From Furcasterigmium furcatum (taxonomy: Eukaryota; Ascomycota; Sordariomycetes; Glomerellales; Plectosphaerellaceae), in NCBI GenBank assembly GCA_001599815.1, contig BCIA01000002.1, positions 6,793,626 to 6,857,625 on the forward strand: a stretch of DNA of 64,000 nucleotides, written 5' to 3'. The notes under the pieces were generated by a model that did not search any database, was not told the DNA's origin, and saw nothing but the letters and a program-made list of their open reading frames with translations. Below are positions 21,424 to 32,061 of this stretch, piece after piece. The stretch's first letter is position 1, and each line of letters begins with the position of its first letter. The position numbers and the translations under genes were made by a program.

Positions 21424-22128
21424 CTTGCCGAACCCAGCGATGTGGTATTTGGTGAAGTGGCCATCAACTCAGAACGCGGTGGAAGAAGGAGAAGTATCGA
21501 GAATTCAACTGATCAGGCTGGGAAGAGGCAATGTTTTTAACAACGAGTAAGAGAAGCGGCCTTGATGTGACAAGACACCTTGATTGGCCCAATCCAATAT
21601 GCGAACTTCGAGATGTATCTTCGCCAAGATCTGTCGTGATTGGAGCGCAGCAGAGTGTGATGTTCAACATGCTGGAGGTCGGGCCTGCAGCGTGGCCAAC
21701 ATGATGAGTCTGAGGGATGAGCGAGAAGAGAGGAGGAAGGGAGGAGCGGGGATGCTGAGCAGCGTGCGGTGAGCATGGGATCGGGGCTGTGGCACAACCT
21801 CGATTCCGCGACGTAGGACCCATGGACCTACCACAGCCTGGGCATGCGGAGTGTATAAATATGTTGGTTTAGGCGGATTGCAATTGGATGGAAACACAAT
21901 GCGAAGCTGGGCCCACCTGAGATCTCATGGTGGCCCAGCCGTATTGAGGAGTTGCGCCCTGGACGCAGGGATTGTGGGAGGTTCAAGTTGCACACCCTGA
22001 TGTGCATTCAGACCCTGGTCATCGACGCAGCATTTGATCCATTCGCAGCAATTCCTATAAGTGCGACTGAACCTGCAACAGCGGGCAATGGATCATTGCC
22101 AAAAGTTCGGTCATTTTAGAACGCCAAT
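21424..22128. promoter_or_regulatory. Divergent intergenic region with TATAAATA
   Basis: About 700 bp between the Clr5-domain gene and a small membrane-protein gene. TATAAATA is at 21854-21861 on the plus strand. No gene is supported within it. Confidence 0.4.
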
Positions 22129-22601
22129 ATGGAAATGACTTACGAAGTTATCGTGGCTCTCGTGGCCCTTTTCACTACCCTTCCACCAAGCATCGCCATA
22201 ATCTGGCATTGCGTTACCCGTCGACGCCGCACGCGAGCCAACATCCCAGAACATGATACTGGTGAGTGATGCTTCCTGTCCGTGAACGTGCTGGGCTTAA
22301 ATGTTACCATTTTAAAGTAGACATACACGCAATACCTCCCCCATATATCGACACTCGGATCTTGGTCGAGACATACGTCTGCGTAAGCCGAAGCATCTTA
22401 TCATCGTCGTCTATACATGGCTTCGATACCGATCGCCTGCGCAGTTATGCGTCCCTAAACCGGCCGAACTTCACTGAATCTCCGACCGACCGGCCGTGGC
22501 ACCCGAGCAACTTTCACGGTCGAGTGCAACCTCTTGCTGCTGTGATATCTTCTGGGAATACCGAGTCGCGATATTCAAAACCCAGTCAACGCCAGCCTTA
22601 G
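22129..22601 (+). CDS. Small single-span membrane protein, two exons
   Basis: Exon 1 (22129-22261) and exon 2 (22321-22601) are separated by a 59-bp GTGAGT...GTAG intron, giving 137 aa. The N-terminus is a single hydrophobic span, YEVIVALVALFTTLPPSIAI, followed directly by a basic stop-transfer patch TRRRRTR, which predicts a short outside or lumenal N-terminus and a cytosolic tail. The tail is polar, rich in Ser, Pro and Arg, with no domain I know. The splice makes a continuous frame (EHDTD-IHAIPPPYID), the main support for the gene. An in-frame ATG at 22135 is an alternative start. Function unknown; it is divergent from the Clr5-domain gene. Confidence 0.5.
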
Positions 22602-22804
22602 TGCTAATGGTCTCCAATTTTCATGACCAGGTCATGCGAGAACAATACAACCCCAACATGTGGAAGACAAAAGAATCCTCGTCGATTGAGCGCCGGTGAT
22701 GACTGTCTATTGTATCTCGTCCGTGTCACATTACGCCAACTCTAACCCCGACCGCCATTGCTCCCCAAATGCCAAAACCATACCCATAACCGCTCACATG
22801 ATGA

Positions 22805-23694
22805 TCAAGCATTCCTGTTGTAGTACTCGTCCTGCTGCTGCCTCGTGTCCGGCTTGACGCCGCCCTCGACCCCCAGCTCGCCGTGTACGTGCGCCTCCGC
22901 TCCCCAGAACTCGTCGCGCTCCTTCAGCACGGCCTGCGCCCACTCCCGCGTCTCGTCCAGCTCGAACTTCGTCGCGACGTACGTAAACTCGCCCAGGTCG
23001 ACCTTCCCCTTGGCGCGCTTCTCGTACTCGATCATCTGCAGGAGCAGCTCGAGCTTGTCGAGGTCGTGGACGAACTTGCTCTCCAGGGTCTGCGAGTCCT
23101 CGTACTCCTGCCAGACGGCGCGGATCTCGGCGCCGGTCAAGCCGCCGTTGACGCCGCCGAGCAGGCCCTTTGTGATGTGGTCCATGGTGGCGGCCTCGCG
23201 GCGGTTCTTCTCGGGCTTGGGAACGCCGTCGACGGGGGTGATGTCGCCGACGAGGGACTCGGCCATGTCGTGGATGAGGCACATCTTGATGCAGCGCTCC
23301 ATGTCGAGTCGGGCCTTGAGGGCCGGCGGGCAGCCGAAGGTGAGGAGGGACATGCGGTACATGTGGTCGGCGATGGACTCGCAGTTGGTGATGCCGAAGC
23401 GCCGCCAGCCCTCGCGCTTGGTGGTCTTGAGGCGCTCGAGGATGTGGAAGAAGGGGAGCGGGGAGTCGGACGGCGGCGCGGAGTAGGACGGGTCTCGGGG
23501 GGTCTTCGCGAGGGCCTTCTCGACGGTCCAGGTGCCGTCTACCTTGGGCGTCTCGACGAAGCCGAGGTCTGCGCGGGGTGATCTGTCAGTACCTGGGATG
23601 CGGTTGCGCCGGCGCATGGAGTCTTACTGGCGATATCGACATTGCTGTTCTCGTCCGAGGCGCCGTTGGCGCCGTTGGAAGCGCTGGGCGACAT
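22805..23694 (-). CDS. HD-domain 5'-deoxynucleotidase (HDDC2/YfbR-like)
   Basis: Exon 1 (23628-23694) and exon 2 (22805-23568) join across a 59-bp GTAAGA...GCAG intron to 276 aa; the uninterrupted reading from 23617 is intron read-through. Metal-binding HD residues are visible as ESIADHMYRMS (His91), CLIHDMAESLVGDITP (His122-Asp123) and the later FVHDLDKLELLLQ aspartate. The conserved RFGITNCESIADH and DMAESLVGDI match the HDDC2/YfbR group (yeast YGL101W and YBR242W), which hydrolyses deoxynucleoside 5'-monophosphates to nucleosides. The N-terminal 20 residues are Ser/Asn/Gly-rich and disordered. Cytosolic housekeeping enzyme. Confidence 0.92.
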
Positions 23695-24199
23695 GGTTAC
23701 GCGATGCGACGGGTGTGTCGAGCGAGTGTTGATTGTTGTCGAAGAAGGAGAGAGGCGATGACGTCGAAATGCAGACGCGTCCGGATGGCGGGGGAGGGGC
23801 AGAGGGAAAGGAAATATGTGACCACGCCGCAGCTCGCTTCTTCAAACACAAGGAAGACTCAGGTTGTTCGTCTATGCTGAAGCAGGAGGGAAAGATAGCT
23901 CCTAGAAAAATACCCTGCCTCTTCCCGTGGTGTTTGTTTGCTGCCAAACAAAGCGCCGTCGCTCTTAGTCCGGGCCCAAGCCACGGGGCCGATTGCCCCT
24001 CATCCCCTCCAGGTGGGCTGCCGCAGACTGACCCCCACTACGCGGTGTGCCTCCTGTGGAAGGTGTGTCGGGTTTTCACTCGCCCCTCAACCAATCCGAC
24101 CCTAGTCAATGTCATCCCGAGGTGGCTAGGATGGTTGGGCCTCTGACTGGTAACCCACTCTGGGGCCTTCCACGTCCAAAAAGAAACGCCAAAAATCAT
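23695..24199. other. Intergenic region upstream of the HD-domain gene
   Basis: About 500 bp between the HD-domain start and the tRNA 3' end. No gene seen. Confidence 0.5.
24191..24195 (-). terminator. RNA polymerase III terminator (T5)
   Basis: Five T residues on the minus strand (AAAAA on plus), four bases beyond the tRNA discriminator base, the normal pol III stop. Confidence 0.75.
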
Positions 24200-24284
24200 T
24201 GCCGAAGACTGGGATCGAACCAGTGATCTCCCCATTATGCAAATAAATACAAGTGGGGTGCCTTAGCCGCTTGGCCACACCGGC
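24200..24284 (-). tRNA. tRNA-Thr (anticodon UGU) with a 12-nt intron
   Basis: An 85-nt gene folds as a tRNA. The acceptor arm is GCCGGTG with CTTCGGC, with a U6-U67 mismatch and a G5-U68 wobble. The D-stem is GCC/GGC, the anticodon stem CCCCA/TGGGG, and the T-arm ACTGG-TTCGATC-CCAGT (B box), with discriminator A. The anticodon loop reads CT-TGT-A; the anticodon UGU is at 24249-24251 on the plus coordinates. A 12-nt intron (24236-24247) sits after base 37, the normal eukaryotic position, and its removal leaves a 7-base loop. Mature length is 73 nt before CCA. The acceptor mismatch is slightly unusual. Confidence 0.88.
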
Positions 24285-24665
24285 AGCCATCTAAATTTTA
24301 GCCAAAAACATCATTCTATATTGTAGAAATACGAGAGTGTCACTGTCACCCAAAGAAGAGGCGTAAAGCGAGTCTCCCCCTATGCGACTCTCCTCTATTA
24401 ATGAGCTACCCCAGCAAGACTTGAATGGTTAACATGATTTTGTCGCTCGATGTTACGATGCGATCTCGGCATATCATCCACTCACGGCCCTGGCTCCTCT
24501 CTCCCCTTTCTCGAGCCAGACGGCGAGAACGCTGACCAGAGATTTAATCCTAATCTCTCTATTCACTCGACAGAACCGACATGGGACTTGTTGAATCTAT
24601 GATTCTTCAAAACTGCTGGCTTCTAGTGGGTCTAGTAGGCTATCTGTTTTGCCCGACGACCCCGG
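24285..24665. other. Intergenic region
   Basis: About 380 bp between the tRNA 5' end and the stop of the next minus-strand gene. Nothing recognised. Confidence 0.5.
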
Positions 24666-25340
24666 TCACACATCGATCGTTTCCCACGCGTGAATCCCGG
24701 GGACGTGTGACGGCGGAGGCCCGGTCCTCTCTAAGGTTTCGTCGTACGTCGGCGGTAAGCCCTGTTCCTCTACCCCGGTTGCCCTTTTCCTAACCCATTT
24801 GCAAGCCTTCTTCCACGCGTAGGCCAGACGGCCCGTCCGCGCCTCCGAGGCGAGCGGGTTTCGCAGAAGGGAGTTCCTGCAGATCTCCTCCCAGCGCAAG
24901 AACAGCATGAAGTACCGCTGGAGGATGTCATCTCTGCGTTGCGCGTTGCTCAGGTCGTCCGTGCCGGGCATGCAGAACTGGACGGCCCAGGACACCCCCA
25001 GGTGGAGGGGCAGGATGGCCAGGACAGGGAGCAGGAGGAGGCATCCGATCGTGGTCGCGAGCCGGTAGAGAAGGATCCAGAGGGAGAAGTGCGGCACGTT
25101 CCATCCCTGCTTCCTTTTCTCGTCGGCGAAGGCGAAGCCCGCGCAGATGAAGCAGAAGATTGCGAAGGTGAAGGCGACTATCTCGAACACCCGCAGGGCC
25201 AGATACTGGTCGGCTTTGGCCCTTGTCATGCCTGCTATTTCGGATTGAAAAAGTCTGTCGGAAATATCGTATCTTGATAGGTTGAGCGAGGGGTCCGAGC
25301 CGTTGCCCACGATCAGACGGGTGGTGGCCTTGTTCAGCAT
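24666..25340 (-). CDS. Membrane protein with a cytosolic PPxY tail, unknown
   Basis: Single exon, 224 aa from ATG 25340; an in-frame ATG at 25433 would add 31 basic residues. Two hydrophobic segments are clear: about 51-72 (FEIVAFTFAIFCFICAGFAF) and about 87-118 (a long stretch around TTIGCLLLLPVLAILPLHLG), separated by a short charged loop with DEKRKQGW. A helical soluble part with RRDDILQRYFMLFLRWEEIC follows. The C-terminal tail carries PPTYDETL (PPTY at 196-199), a PPxY motif of the kind bound by WW domains of Rsp5/Nedd4 ubiquitin ligases. No known family is recognised. A role as an arrestin-independent ligase adaptor or sorting cargo is possible but inferred from the motif alone. Confidence 0.7.
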   Translation of the reverse strand: MLNKATTRLIVGNGSDPSLNLSRYDISDRLFQSEIAGMTRAKADQYLALRVFEIVAFTFAIFCFICAGFAFADEKRKQGWNVPHFSLWILLYRLATTIGCLLLLPVLAILPLHLGVSWAVQFCMPGTDDLSNAQRRDDILQRYFMLFLRWEEICRNSLLRNPLASEARTGRLAYAWKKACKWVRKRATGVEEQGLPPTYDETLERTGPPPSHVPGIHAWETIDV

Positions 25341-25569
25341 GGCGCGACTGTCCAGGTGGCGGCGATGGTCTTGGGGTCGAGAACTGAAAGATTTTTTGAC
25401 GCGTGCCTTTCCCCAGGAGAAAATGGGACGCATGGAAACTTATGTAGCTGGCATGCCGAAAACTTTGCGCCGTGTCGACCCTCAAGGTTGGCCGTTAAGC
25501 TTTCCGGGCACCTCGTTCGTGGCGTGGCCGGAGACACTTCCAGCACATGGACGGTGTGCAACGAGGCTC

Positions 25570-26074
25570 TCACCATCCGTTTTTCCACAGCTCCTTGCTG
25601 TAGCCCTCTGTCAGGCGCTCGTCGGTGCCGTACGTCCCCTGCCACCCAGAGAAACCGCCGTCGAGGACGTAGACCGTCTGTGGTTTCGCGGGCTGACCGG
25701 CTGGCTTTCTCCGCTCCATTTGTTCTCGTTCGCGCAGGTAGTTAAGGGCGGCGCTGGGGCCGCGCTGTTGGGAGAGGGCGCAGTGGAAAACGACCGTCTT
25801 CTTGTCCTCCAGGCGTCGGACGAGGGTGGGCATCATGTACTCGAGGGTGTTGGAAGGCATGTTGATGCCGCCTTTGATGTGGCCTCCGAGGTAATCTGGG
25901 CCCCAGCTGTCAGTTTTCGTATCAGAGGAAGAAAAGAGGCCGCGACGTACCATCATCGCGCACGTCTACGACTGCGAGTGTCGGGTCGGCGCCGGACGCC
26001 TGCTCGGCGAGCAGAAGCTCGGAGAGGTTCTTCGCCGAGATGCGCTGGAGGTTGGCGATGGAGACGGTAGACAT
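25570..26074 (-). CDS. Rhodanese-fold phosphatase / arsenate reductase-like (Cdc25-type)
   Basis: Exon 1 (25951-26074) and exon 2 (25570-25895) flank a 55-bp GTACGT...CCAG intron; the product is 149 aa, normal for the yeast Ych1/Arr2 and fission yeast Ibp1 group. The fold is a single rhodanese domain: AVVDVRDDDYLGGHIKGGIN (splice inside DD-D) and the active-site loop HCALSQQRGP with C-x5-R (Cys80, Arg86), as in Cdc25 phosphatases and Arr2 arsenate reductase. YVLDGGFSGWQ closes the domain. These proteins act as small phosphatases or reduce arsenate with a thiol donor in the cytosol. No arsenite pump is next door, so a phosphatase role is equally likely. Confidence 0.9.
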
Positions 26075-26580
26075 GGTTCGAACTCCGAGGCGAGCAGCAG
26101 AGGTCAATGAGTGCATGAATTCCAAGACGACTCCTGGTCTACAAGTGTTGGCAGGCTGGCTTCCGATTGTTTGTGAAGTTGTTGATCCAGATCTCAAACC
26201 GACCCAGGTCCAGTGGATGTAGGTCCCCGCGTCGCTTACGTAACTTCTGCCCCTCCATTAGCGCCATCGGTGCTGTAATGGAGGTGCGGTTCGGTGTGTT
26301 CAGCGGTCGAGTTCGGTAAAATTAGCGTCCTGCGCTTAGGTGCCCTCAGTGGCCTAGGCTGTGCTTGGTCCCCTGGGAAATCCGCAAGGGCCAACTCGAC
26401 GACCCCTGCATCCTTGCTTGATGCAATCCATGAACTGCGCCGTGGGAGAATGCTCAATACGATGACGCGCTGCCGCAATTTGCCCTCTCTTCACGCGACT
26501 CACCGGTCCTCTTCATGTACGCGGCACATCTCTGACGACTAACCATCCTCTCGGCGAGGCGCTGAGATCACATCGCCAAC
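26075..26580. promoter_or_regulatory. Divergent promoter between rhodanese and Zn2Cys6 genes
   Basis: 506 bp separating two divergent starts. No specific operator is recognised. Confidence 0.4.
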
Positions 26581-28814
26581 ATGTCGACTTCGGGTAGCCC
26601 GACAACGCCGCGACCTCCGCCCAACAGGAGCGGCTCTCAATACCCTCGGAAACGAGCGAGTCAAGCATGCCTCACCTGTCGTGGCCGGAAGTCAAGATGT
26701 GACAATCAGCGGCCGAAGTGCGGGTTCTGCCTCAAGGCCAACGCCGAGTGTAACTACCCAAAGACTGAGCTGACCCAGCATGTTTCTCTGCCCCCATCGC
26801 GTCACCTTTCACTAACGATCGAGACAGACTGGACCGAGCATCGCTCATGATCTTGGACAGGCTCGAGAGGGTCGAGGAGAGCATCCTCGGTGAACTCAGC
26901 CGTACCCTTCACGGTGCCCCGGAGACGCCTGGACACAGCATCACGTCCGCCTCTCCAATTGTCGTGGCTGCGGGAGCTCACCCTGGGACTCGGCCACCAC
27001 AATCACGGCCTCTCGGAGACATCTGGATCAACGGAGATCGCGTCATGACCTGGCCCCCAATCCTGGAGCTCCTCAACGGAAACCCTTTTGTGGAACCTTG
27101 GAGACGGTTCCGACACGAGCTCGACACCGTCGATGCAGCCGGGGGATCCATCTTGAACACGATCAGCCCGACCATACTCACCGATGACCCTGATTCTGGC
27201 CCAGACACGTTTGCCCCTGGTCTTGAGGATGGTTTCTCGCGCAACGCGCAAAGGCCAGAGCTCGAGGAACAAGTGTCTGTCGCAGAAGCCGAGGCCCTCC
27301 TCGCCAACTACATCCTCTACGTTCACAGCAGATATCCCATCTTGGATCTGACCCAGCTGCGGCATATCGTGGACAGTATCGTCCGCATCGACTTTGACTA
27401 CCGCTGGCCCCTCATCCATCGGCTTCCAGGCAACCTCACGCCCCCCGACGTGGCCCTTTACCTCCTGGTCCTGGCCCTTGGCGAGATTGCCACGAAATCG
27501 GACCCAGAAGGCCAGCGCTTGCCGGCGAGCACCTTTGTCCAACTCGCGCTACCTTGGCTGGGATTCGTCCACTTTGGCACGCGGAGCTCGATCAAGGGGA
27601 TACAGACCGAGATGCTGCTGGCAATCTACCACATGTGGTGTCTGCGTCCGTGGCGGGCATGGCAAGTCATCGACTCTACTGCCACGCTTGCTGAGAAACT
27701 CCTCCTCAAGTAGGTCATCTTCGTGAAATCTCACACGACGTATCGCTGATTCTTGAACAGGAATCCCGACCTTGTCACCAACCCTCTCGGCCATCGCATC
27801 CTCTGGACGGTGCCGAAGATGCAGCTTGAGCTCGCCGAGGAGCTTCAGATGCACCGGCCCTCGCAGAAGATGAGCAAGCTGCTTTCTTTCATGACGGCTT
27901 CGAACCTGCCGGAGCCTCCGCGAGAGCCATTTGCGTGGCCCGGGCTCAGTTCCAACATTGGTTCGGAGACCTGGTACTACTATCTCGCCGAAACATCTAG
28001 TCGCCGGCTCATAGAAAGGATCAAATCTGAGCTGTACTCTGGTCAGTAGATCCATGTTCTGCTCTCATCCAGGGCTCGTCTAACAGCCACAGGTAACCCT
28101 ACAAACGACGACATCTCCCACCGCGTGTCTCTGCACCCATTGGCATGCGAGCTCGAGAGACAAGTAAACGAATGGTATGATACATCCTGAAGGCGATCGA
28201 CTACCGCCGAAGCATTTGCTCATCAAGTCAGGTCCAATTCATTACCAGCCGAGTTCAAGGCATCGCACTCCTGGTCGCCAGCATCCGCCACCTCGCCAAC
28301 CACCACGGTCGAGTCGGTTCACCAGGCCATGGGCAAATACCTCTGGAATCGGCAGTGCCAGCTCCGACTGCTCATCTTTCGCCCTTTTATCGCCGTTCTC
28401 GCCCAGCACCACAACGCGCACATCCCGCCCCAACCGCTGAGCGTTCTGCTCGACGGCGCCAGGAGGTACCTCGCGTACTCCGTGGAATTCTTCAACAGCC
28501 AGTCCCTGCAGCCGGAACGGCACTACGGCAGCTGGCTCCTGTGCCGCAACCTCTGGACGACGGCCCTGACCATCCTGGCCGCCTGCAACACCCCTGCGCT
28601 GTTCAGCAGGATGTCGTCCGTCGGCGGCATCAATAGCCCGGCGGCTTCGTCCGATGGTTCCCAGGATACGGTCTGCTCCTACCCCGATGCCTTATCGGCC
28701 GTGGGAGTGGCGAGAACAATCATGAGCTATTGGGTTCATGAGAGCCCCAGCTTGGCGGCCTCTCTCAATCTTCTCGTCGTCCTGGTCACGAAGACGCGTG
28801 AAAGGCAAGGCTGA
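26581..28814 (+). CDS. Zn2Cys6 fungal transcription factor beside a sugar transporter
   Basis: Five exons (26581-26777, 26828-27709, 27761-28041, 28093-28174, 28232-28814) give 674 aa in one frame. The zinc cluster is Cys 30, 33, 40, 47, 50, 57 (ACLTCRGRKSRC, KCGFC, AEC), with spacing C-x2-C-x6-C-x6-C-x2-C-x6-C. LDRASLMILDRLERVEESI, a coiled-coil-like dimerisation helix, follows across the first splice. The middle homology domain includes EAEALLANYILYVHSRYPIL and GIQTEMLLAIYHMW. The C-terminal part has QCQLRLLIFRPF and FNSQSLQPERHYGSWLLCRNLW. Introns 2-4 are GT-AG. The first intron only keeps frame as GC-AG (donor CA|GCATGT at 26778), so this junction is less sure. The divergent and downstream neighbours suggest control of sugar uptake; that is inference. 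Confidence 0.88.
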
Positions 28815-29358
28815 GCGAGAGGTGCTGGGTCAATTTCTTGGTGCGACCGGGCGCAGACGAGGTATCGAATCGCCATCGACAGGGTACCTATTCTGAGAGA
28901 ACCTCCGCCTGAAGAGCCAACACTTCCAGGATCTACTCACCGCCCTCATGCCTGGCTCACCGGCACTCGCCATTGAGGATGGACTGCGAACCCGGCACTG
29001 AGGACTTGGGAGTCTGCACAGCCCCCTTCGCTCCCGGCCCCTCCCGGGATGGCCACGCTTTAATCGTCGAGTTCGCGGTCTTGTTGGCTGGTCCAGGATG
29101 GAAGCTCGCGGCGAGTCAGTTCACCGACTTTAGCGTCGAGCGTGGCTTGGGGGCTGCCAGATACCCCGGATGGGGTAGAGCCCGAGATCCAATTTTCACG
29201 GTTCATCCCTCTCCCATCAGTTCCTCTCAATCTCATGTCGATGGCCAGAGAAAGAAAGATCGATACTTCTTGCGTAGACACGGCACATCACGTCATGTAG
29301 CTGCGGTTCCATCCGTTTGGACCTCTGTCTGACCCTCGGGTTCCACGACCAGCTCGCG
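28815..29358. other. Intergenic region between regulator and sugar transporter
   Basis: About 540 bp, tandem orientation. It should hold the transporter promoter. No gene is supported. Confidence 0.5.
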
Positions 29359-31093
29359 ATGGAGCCAACACCAAAGCCGCTCTACCGGAATGCCGGCCTC
29401 ATCAAGCTATACATGCTGCTGGTGCCGGGGGCGCTCGTCATCTGCGCTGCCATGGGCTATGATAGTTCATTAATGAACGGATTACAAGGCGTGAATGGCT
29501 GGGTTGAGTGTGAGTCGATTGCGACCTCCTTCCCCGAGCGCACCTCTGACGACCCTGGAAGACTTCAACAGACCTCAAGGGGCCCTTCTCGGCATCATGA
29601 ACGCTGTGTTACCTCTTGGGGCAGTCTTCGGGGCTGTTCCAGCGGCATGGGTATCAGATCGCTACGGCAGACGATGCGCCCTGGTTGTCGGTGATGTGAC
29701 CATGCTGGCTGCGACGGCCCTGCAAACCGCCAGTTTGAATGGTCAGTGCCCCTACAATGTCACATCGCTGGACTTTTGTTGAACCTCGAACGCAGTTGCG
29801 ATGTACATGGTTTCCCGCTTCCTGATCGGCTTTGGCCTGACCATAGCATCGACGGCGGCGCCGATGATGGTTGCGGAACTGGCACATCCATCCAGTCGCA
29901 CGACACTCACGGCAATGTACAACACCTTGTGGTACTTTGGGGTAAGTTATTACGCACAGAATTGTTTCTGAATCCTGCTGACCAAGTCAAGTCGATCATT
30001 GCGGCATGGACAACATACGGATCCTGGAGAATCAACTCGTCCTGGTCCTGGAGACTGCCCACACTCCTCCAGGCGGTACCGGCCTGCATCAATCTCACGG
30101 TCGTTTGGTGGCTCCCGGAAAGCCCACGGTGGCTCATCGGGAAAGATCGGGACCAGGAAGCCCTCGCCATCCTGGTCAGGTACCACGGTGACGGCGACAG
30201 CGACTGCCCTACCGTGGCAGCGGAGTTCACGGAAATCCAAGAGACGCTGCGGCTGGAGCTGAGCGGTGCGAGGTCCTGGAAAGAGCTCATACAGTCCAAG
30301 TCGAACCGCCACCGCACCTTTCTTGTCGTATGCTGCGCCCTCTTCCCTCAGTGGTCTGGCAACGGGCTAGTGTCATACTACATTGCCCCTGTCCTCAGAT
30401 CCATCGGCATCACGTCGCAGGAGGACATCACTCTGATCAACGGCATCATACAAATCTGGAACATGGTTGTCGCCATGACTGGTGCATCATTAGTCGCCCG
30501 CATCGGCCGCAGGCCGTTGTTCCTGGGGGCAACCAGCTCCATGCTCGCCGGCATGATTGCGTGGACGGTATCCGGCAGCGTATTCGAACGGACACAGTCC
30601 AACGCAATCGGGGCAGGTATCCTCGCCTGTATAGTGTTTTTCGCTACCTCCTACAACATATGCTGGAATCCGCTGGCCGTCGCCTATCCCGTCGAGATCC
30701 TGCCGTTCTCCATCAGGGCAAAGGGCATCGCGCTGCTGCTGGGGACGACGAAGGCCGCCACCTTCTTCAACCAGTTCGTCAATCCCATTGGTCTTTCGGA
30801 GCTGGGTTGGAGGTACTACATTGTGTACTGCGTGTGGTTGACCATTGTGCTTGTGGTCATCTTCTACACGTTCCCGGAGACCAAGGTTAGCGACATGGGA
30901 TGTGAGAGTGCAGACATGTTTACTAACCGGGTCTCAGAGTCATACTCTCGAGGATACTGCCGAGATCTTCGAAAGCGGGAGGCTGCCATGGCACCGAAAG
31001 AAAAGCGATGGAGGTGTTGCGGTGAAGTGCGTGGAGAACCGCGACCCTCTGCAACAGACTCGGCCTCAGTCGAGAGATAGGAGGCCCGACTGA
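29359..31093 (+). CDS. MFS sugar transporter (hexose/lactose permease type)
   Basis: Five exons (29359-29509, 29562-29741, 29796-29941, 29992-30885, 30938-31093) give 508 aa with 12 predicted spans. Sugar-porter motifs are all present: GYDSSLMNGLQG in the first span, AWVSDRYGRRCALVVGD in loop 2-3, RFLIGFGLTIA in span 4, WWLPESPRWLIGKDR after span 6, and PETK after span 12, followed by the SHTLEDTAEIF tail. The last intron uses a perfect TACTAAC branch point. It should import mono- or disaccharides with protons at the plasma membrane; LPESPRWLIGKDR and SIIAAWTTYG resemble fungal lactose/cellodextrin-type carriers, but substrate cannot be read. It lies 544 bp downstream of a Zn2Cys6 regulator on the same strand. 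Confidence 0.92.
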
Positions 31094-32061
31094 GATGGGC
31101 CATGCTGGAGTCAGGGGAGTAGGAGTACCTACGACCCATGCTCACTCATCAGATTGCGGCCACTCCCGGCCCGGCCCCCAATGCTGCACAGCGTTTTCCG
31201 TGCCTTGGCCAAAAGAATGCAACGGAGGCTGCATCCCGCATCACAGCGCGGCAGTCCGGGGGTGGCTTGGCATAGAACGCCAGCTATTGGTGGCATTTTG
31301 CCCGCCCATGTCCCCCCAACCCACACCATCTTTGAGATATGAAAGCTGGAACAGCCTCGCCGCCGTTTCGGGTAGGTTGCTGCAGATATTCAAGCTTTCC
31401 TTGGACGAGGCCTTTGACCAAGGCGCCTCGACCCCGGTTGCAACCTCGCCACGTTGAGGGCCTGATCAGCAGATAGGGGGCCGGAGGATATGGCACGGGT
31501 CTTCGGCCGTGCGCGAAGGCACGCTGAAGAATGCAGGCTTACACGGCTGGGGTGTCCAGGTCGATGGCCTGTTCGAGGACAGTTCTTCCGTCAATACAAG
31601 CTCGAGTTTGGCATGCACGCATCCTGCGGGAAGACACGAGGACCCCATGGGGATCGGCCAGGAACGGGTGGTTAAGCTTCCCGTGCCGCTCGGCAGCCGA
31701 GGAGATTTGTCGTCTGAAGAAGCCCCAGTGGCGGTCACTTGATGTCAGGTAATCCGAGATTAGGATCCGCTTCGAGGTCAACAATGCGAGCCCATACGGC
31801 TGAGTCTCGCCAACAACACTGACTGGTGGAAATCAAGACATTTGCGAGGCCAGCCACTTGAGCCGGTTCGAAATGGCTCTGATGGATGTTGTAATCAAGT
31901 CGATACACTTTGAAGAACACACAGCGGCGAACACTGCCTGCGTGTTTGAGTATAAGTACAGCGGTACGCCGAGGGTTCTCTTCATGATACCGATCTACTC
32001 TCATCAGCACCTTCTTTCCCAAGCCCCCTGAACCTTGAAAGACCATATCATCGTGTTCATC
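31094..32061. other. Intergenic region upstream of the pectate lyase
   Basis: About 970 bp, no gene supported. It holds the pectate lyase promoter, including a TATA-type site. Confidence 0.5.
31951..31958 (+). promoter_or_regulatory. TATA-like TATAAGTA upstream of the pectate lyase
   Basis: TATAAGTA is about 110 bp before the pectate lyase ATG at 32062, a usual distance for a fungal extracellular-enzyme promoter. Confidence 0.4.
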
